NCBI GenBank assembly: GCA_016125505.1
Contig: WGLP01000002.1
Coordinates: forward strand, 682,001-746,000
Origin: Gammaproteobacteria bacterium
GTDB lineage: Bacteria > Pseudomonadota > Gammaproteobacteria > UBA6429 > Thiohalophilaceae
Direction: 5' to 3'
DNA length: 64,000 nucleotides
The stretch's first letter is position 1, and each line of letters starts with the position of its first letter. A program made the translations under genes and the position numbers. The notes under the pieces were generated by a model, which searched no databases, had not been told where the DNA came from, and saw only the letters and a list, made by a program, of their open reading frames with translations. Below are positions 61,819 through 64,000 of this stretch, in pieces.

Positions 61819-62667
61819 GTGCCTGATCATAGCGGAGTCCTGTACATCGTCGCCACGCCTCTTGGCAATCTGGGCGACATGAGTCAACGGGCTATCGAGA
61901 CCCTGGGTCAGGTCGACCTGATCGCCGCAGAAGACACCCGCCATAGCAAAAAACTGCTGGTGCATTTTGGCATCGACAAACCCATGATCGCATTCCACGA
62001 GCATAACGAACGTGATCAAACCGGCGAAATCCTGCGGCAATTGGCGGCAGGCAGACACATTGCATTGATCAGCGATGCGGGCACACCCTTGATTAGTGAC
62101 CCGGGTTATCAGCTGGTCCGTCAGCTGCATGAGGCCGGTATCCGGGTTGTGCCAATCCCTGGCCCCAGCGCGGTGATTACGGCGTTGTGCGCCGCCGGTT
62201 TAGCTACAGACCGTTTTTGTTTCGAAGGGTTTCTTCCCAGCAAGGCCGGGGCGCGGGAAAAAACTCTCCAGGCACTGGCGCGGGAGTCGCGTACCCTGGT
62301 GTTTTATGAGTCGCCGCATCGTTTACTGGAGACATTGCGGGCCATGCTCGCCGTATTCGGACCGCAACGCCGCCTGACGCTTGCCCGTGAACTGACCAAA
62401 ACCTTCGAGACCATCCATCAGGATAACCTGGCCAATATGGTCGCCTGGGTGGAGGCGCAGCCTGAACAGCAGAAAGGTGAAAGCGTCCTGGTCGTCGAAG
62501 GCGCAACGGTGTTGCCCAGTCAGCGCTTTGAAGTCGATGGCGATAAGTTATTGCTGACACTGCTGAGTTACATGAGCGTCAAGGATGCCGCGCACCACGC
62601 TGCGCAACTCACCGGCCAGGGCAAGAACGAGTTGTACCAGCGGGCGTTGGAGATGAAACGCGACTAG
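61819..62667 (+). CDS. rsmI: 16S rRNA 2'-O-methyltransferase RsmI
   Basis: 282 aa. Methylates C1402 of 16S rRNA. GVLYIVATPLGNLGDMS, AEDTRHSKKLLVHFGI and SDAGTPLISDPGYQLV are all family strings. The start is GTG at 61819. Divergent from lpoA across a 159-nt space in which no RNase P RNA is visible. Confidence 0.96.
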   Translation: MPDHSGVLYIVATPLGNLGDMSQRAIETLGQVDLIAAEDTRHSKKLLVHFGIDKPMIAFHEHNERDQTGEILRQLAAGRHIALISDAGTPLISDPGYQLVRQLHEAGIRVVPIPGPSAVITALCAAGLATDRFCFEGFLPSKAGAREKTLQALARESRTLVFYESPHRLLETLRAMLAVFGPQRRLTLARELTKTFETIHQDNLANMVAWVEAQPEQQKGESVLVVEGATVLPSQRFEVDGDKLLLTLLSYMSVKDAAHHAAQLTGQGKNELYQRALEMKRD

Positions 62668-62709
62668 CGGCACCATCTTCCCGGGCAGTGCCGTAGTTGA
62701 TGGATGTCA

Positions 62710-64000
62710 TCAGATAAGGAACAGGGTTGCCAGGCCCAGGAAAATAAAAAACCCCATGCTGTCGGTCGTGGCCGTAAGCAGGATCGAGGAACCCAGCGCG
62801 GGATCGCGTCCAAACTTATGCAGGCTCAGCGGCACCGTCATCCCCACGACGCTGGCGATCAACAGGTTCAGCAACATGGCCAGCCCAAGCACCATCGCCA
62901 GTTTCAGGTTGAAATAAATCAGGTAGGCAAACAATCCGCCTACCGATCCCAGCAGCAGACCGATGACGATGGTGATGCCGAGTTCCTTGCGTGCCATCAG
63001 GCGCATGTTTCTGCGATCCAGTTGCCCCAGTCCGAGAAAGCGGATCATCAGGGCGGTCGTCTGATTCCCGGTATTACCGCCGACACTGGCGACAATGGGC
63101 ATCAGGGTCGCGAGCGCGACGACGTGCGCGATTGTCCCTTCGAATGCGCCGATGACGCGCGAGGCGATAAGCGCCGTGAAGACATTAATCATCAACCAGA
63201 CACTGCGGTTGCGGACGCCTTCGCGGATGGTGGCGAAGAGGTCTTCCTGCCGACTCAGACCGGCGAGGGCGAGCATCTCTTCATCGGCCTTGTTGTGCTG
63301 ATAATCCATAATGTCATCGACGGTCAGACGGCCGATCAATTTACCGCGGTCATTGAGCACCGGCGCGGAAATCAGGTCATAACGTTCGAATGCCTGTACT
63401 GCATCACGCGCGTTGTCATTGGGGTGAAAGATAACGGCGTCTGTCACGAGGAGATCGTGCACGCGTTTTTCCGGCGAGTTGCGTAGCAAAATCTGAATCG
63501 GCAACAGGCCACGAAAGACACCGCGCTGGTCCAGGACAAATAATTTATCCAGGTGCGAGGGATATTCCTCCAGGCCACGTAGCGACAGCAACACCTGTTC
63601 CAGTGTCTGATTATCGCGTACGGAGACAAAGGTGGGCGTCATCAGATGCCCGACACTGTCTTCGCTGTGCGTGACCGATTCCGCAAAAAACTGACGTTCT
63701 GTTTCGGTAAATGTTTTTAGGGCCTGTTCCAGAATCCCCTGAGGCACCTCATCGGAAAGATAGGCAAGATCGTCGGCGTCAAGGTGTTCGAGGATTGCCA
63801 GCAGATCTGTTTCGTTTGTGAGGCCGATGATCTGTTCGCGCACGGTTTCATCCAGTTCCAACAGGACATCACCGGCACGGGCAGGCCTGATCTGGTGCCA
63901 TAACAATAATCGCTCATCGGGTGAAAGGTTGGTAATGAGGTATGCAATATCGGCCGCATGCAGGCGCTGGACCCAGCTTTTTAATTCCGCGAGCACCTGA
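62710..64000 (-). CDS. mgtE: Magnesium transporter MgtE, second copy (partial at right edge)
   Basis: At least 429 codons; the N-terminus lies beyond the window (the frame is open at the edge, the GTG at 63996 is probably not the true start). Order as for the other copy: N domain RLHAADIAYLITNLSPDE, CBS pair, five helices ending SMGFFIFLGLATLFLI. Clearly diverged from the copy at 26.8-28.1 kb, so an old paralogue. Ends 42 nt after the rsmI stop, convergent. Confidence 0.93.
   Translation of the reverse strand, partial: QVLAELKSWVQRLHAADIAYLITNLSPDERLLLWHQIRPARAGDVLLELDETVREQIIGLTNETDLLAILEHLDADDLAYLSDEVPQGILEQALKTFTETERQFFAESVTHSEDSVGHLMTPTFVSVRDNQTLEQVLLSLRGLEEYPSHLDKLFVLDQRGVFRGLLPIQILLRNSPEKRVHDLLVTDAVIFHPNDNARDAVQAFERYDLISAPVLNDRGKLIGRLTVDDIMDYQHNKADEEMLALAGLSRQEDLFATIREGVRNRSVWLMINVFTALIASRVIGAFEGTIAHVVALATLMPIVASVGGNTGNQTTALMIRFLGLGQLDRRNMRLMARKELGITIVIGLLLGSVGGLFAYLIYFNLKLAMVLGLAMLLNLLIASVVGMTVPLSLHKFGRDPALGSSILLTATTDSMGFFIFLGLATLFLI

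Overview
The window is chromosomal DNA from a gammaproteobacterium, most likely a free-living member of the Chromatiales/Ectothiorhodospiraceae-like lineages. This rests on protein character and gene order: the lpt-rpoN-pts cluster with HPr kinase, the divergent mla cluster, petABC-sspAB, and lpoA-yraN-SIS beside rsmI. It is not based on a database match. Base composition is moderately G+C-rich throughout, except for one clearly A+T-rich patch at about 26.04-26.77 kb. No tRNA, rRNA, CRISPR array, integrase or transposase was seen.

Layout. (1) 1-2.75 kb, minus strand: a NitT/TauT-type ABC uptake operon. Its substrate-binding protein carries an extra C-terminal part that looks like the core of NosL. 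The operon also has a permease and an unrecognised membrane protein cut by the window edge. (2) 3.2-8.4 kb, plus: miaB-phoH-ybeY-corC-lnt (tRNA modification, RNA quality control, lipoprotein acylation), with a convergent zinc-ribbon gene. (3) 9.1-25.7 kb, plus: leuS-lptE-holA-proA-nadD-rsfS-rlmH-maf-rng-yhdP-(small periplasmic protein)-nit-tldD-pmbA, tightly packed housekeeping genes. (4) 25.7-26.8 kb: structured dispersed repeats followed by an A+T-rich orphan membrane/coiled-coil gene, the only clearly accessory patch. (5) 26.8-40.1 kb, minus: one long polarity group. Read in the direction of transcription it is zinc-ribbon, mlaA, yrbG, metal-binding HMA protein, kdsD, kdsC, lptC, lptA, lptB, rpoN, hpf, ptsN, short hprK, rapZ, EIIA(Man), HPr, EI and mgtE. 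It couples lipopolysaccharide assembly to sigma-54 and a sugar-permease-free regulatory PTS. (6) 40.2-51.2 kb, plus: DUF72-like gene, mlaF-E-D-B (no mlaC), ibaG, murA, hisG (short form), hisD, a palindromic MITE-like repeat, hisC and rapA. (7) 51.3-53.0 kb, minus: a single-domain globin and a DegS/AlgW-type periplasmic protease. (8) 53.1-58.4 kb, plus: nif3-like, petABC (cytochrome bc1), sspA, sspB and a macro-domain gene. (9) 58.4-64.0 kb: a small Arg-rich protein, a SIS isomerase, yraN and lpoA on minus, then rsmI on plus and a second mgtE running off the right edge on minus.

Functionally the window is dominated by envelope biogenesis: Lpt, Kds, Mla, Lnt, LptE, YhdP, LpoA, MurA and the sigma-E-type protease. 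It also holds translation/ribosome maintenance genes and a regulatory phosphotransferase chain. The best candidates for something not yet described are the ABC binding protein with the NosL-like tail and its unknown membrane partner, the kinase-domain-only HprK in a regulatory PTS, the Mla system without a local MlaC, the A+T-rich orphan gene beside structured repeats, and the palindromic element that splits the his genes. Domain calls come from reading motifs by eye; no search was run.
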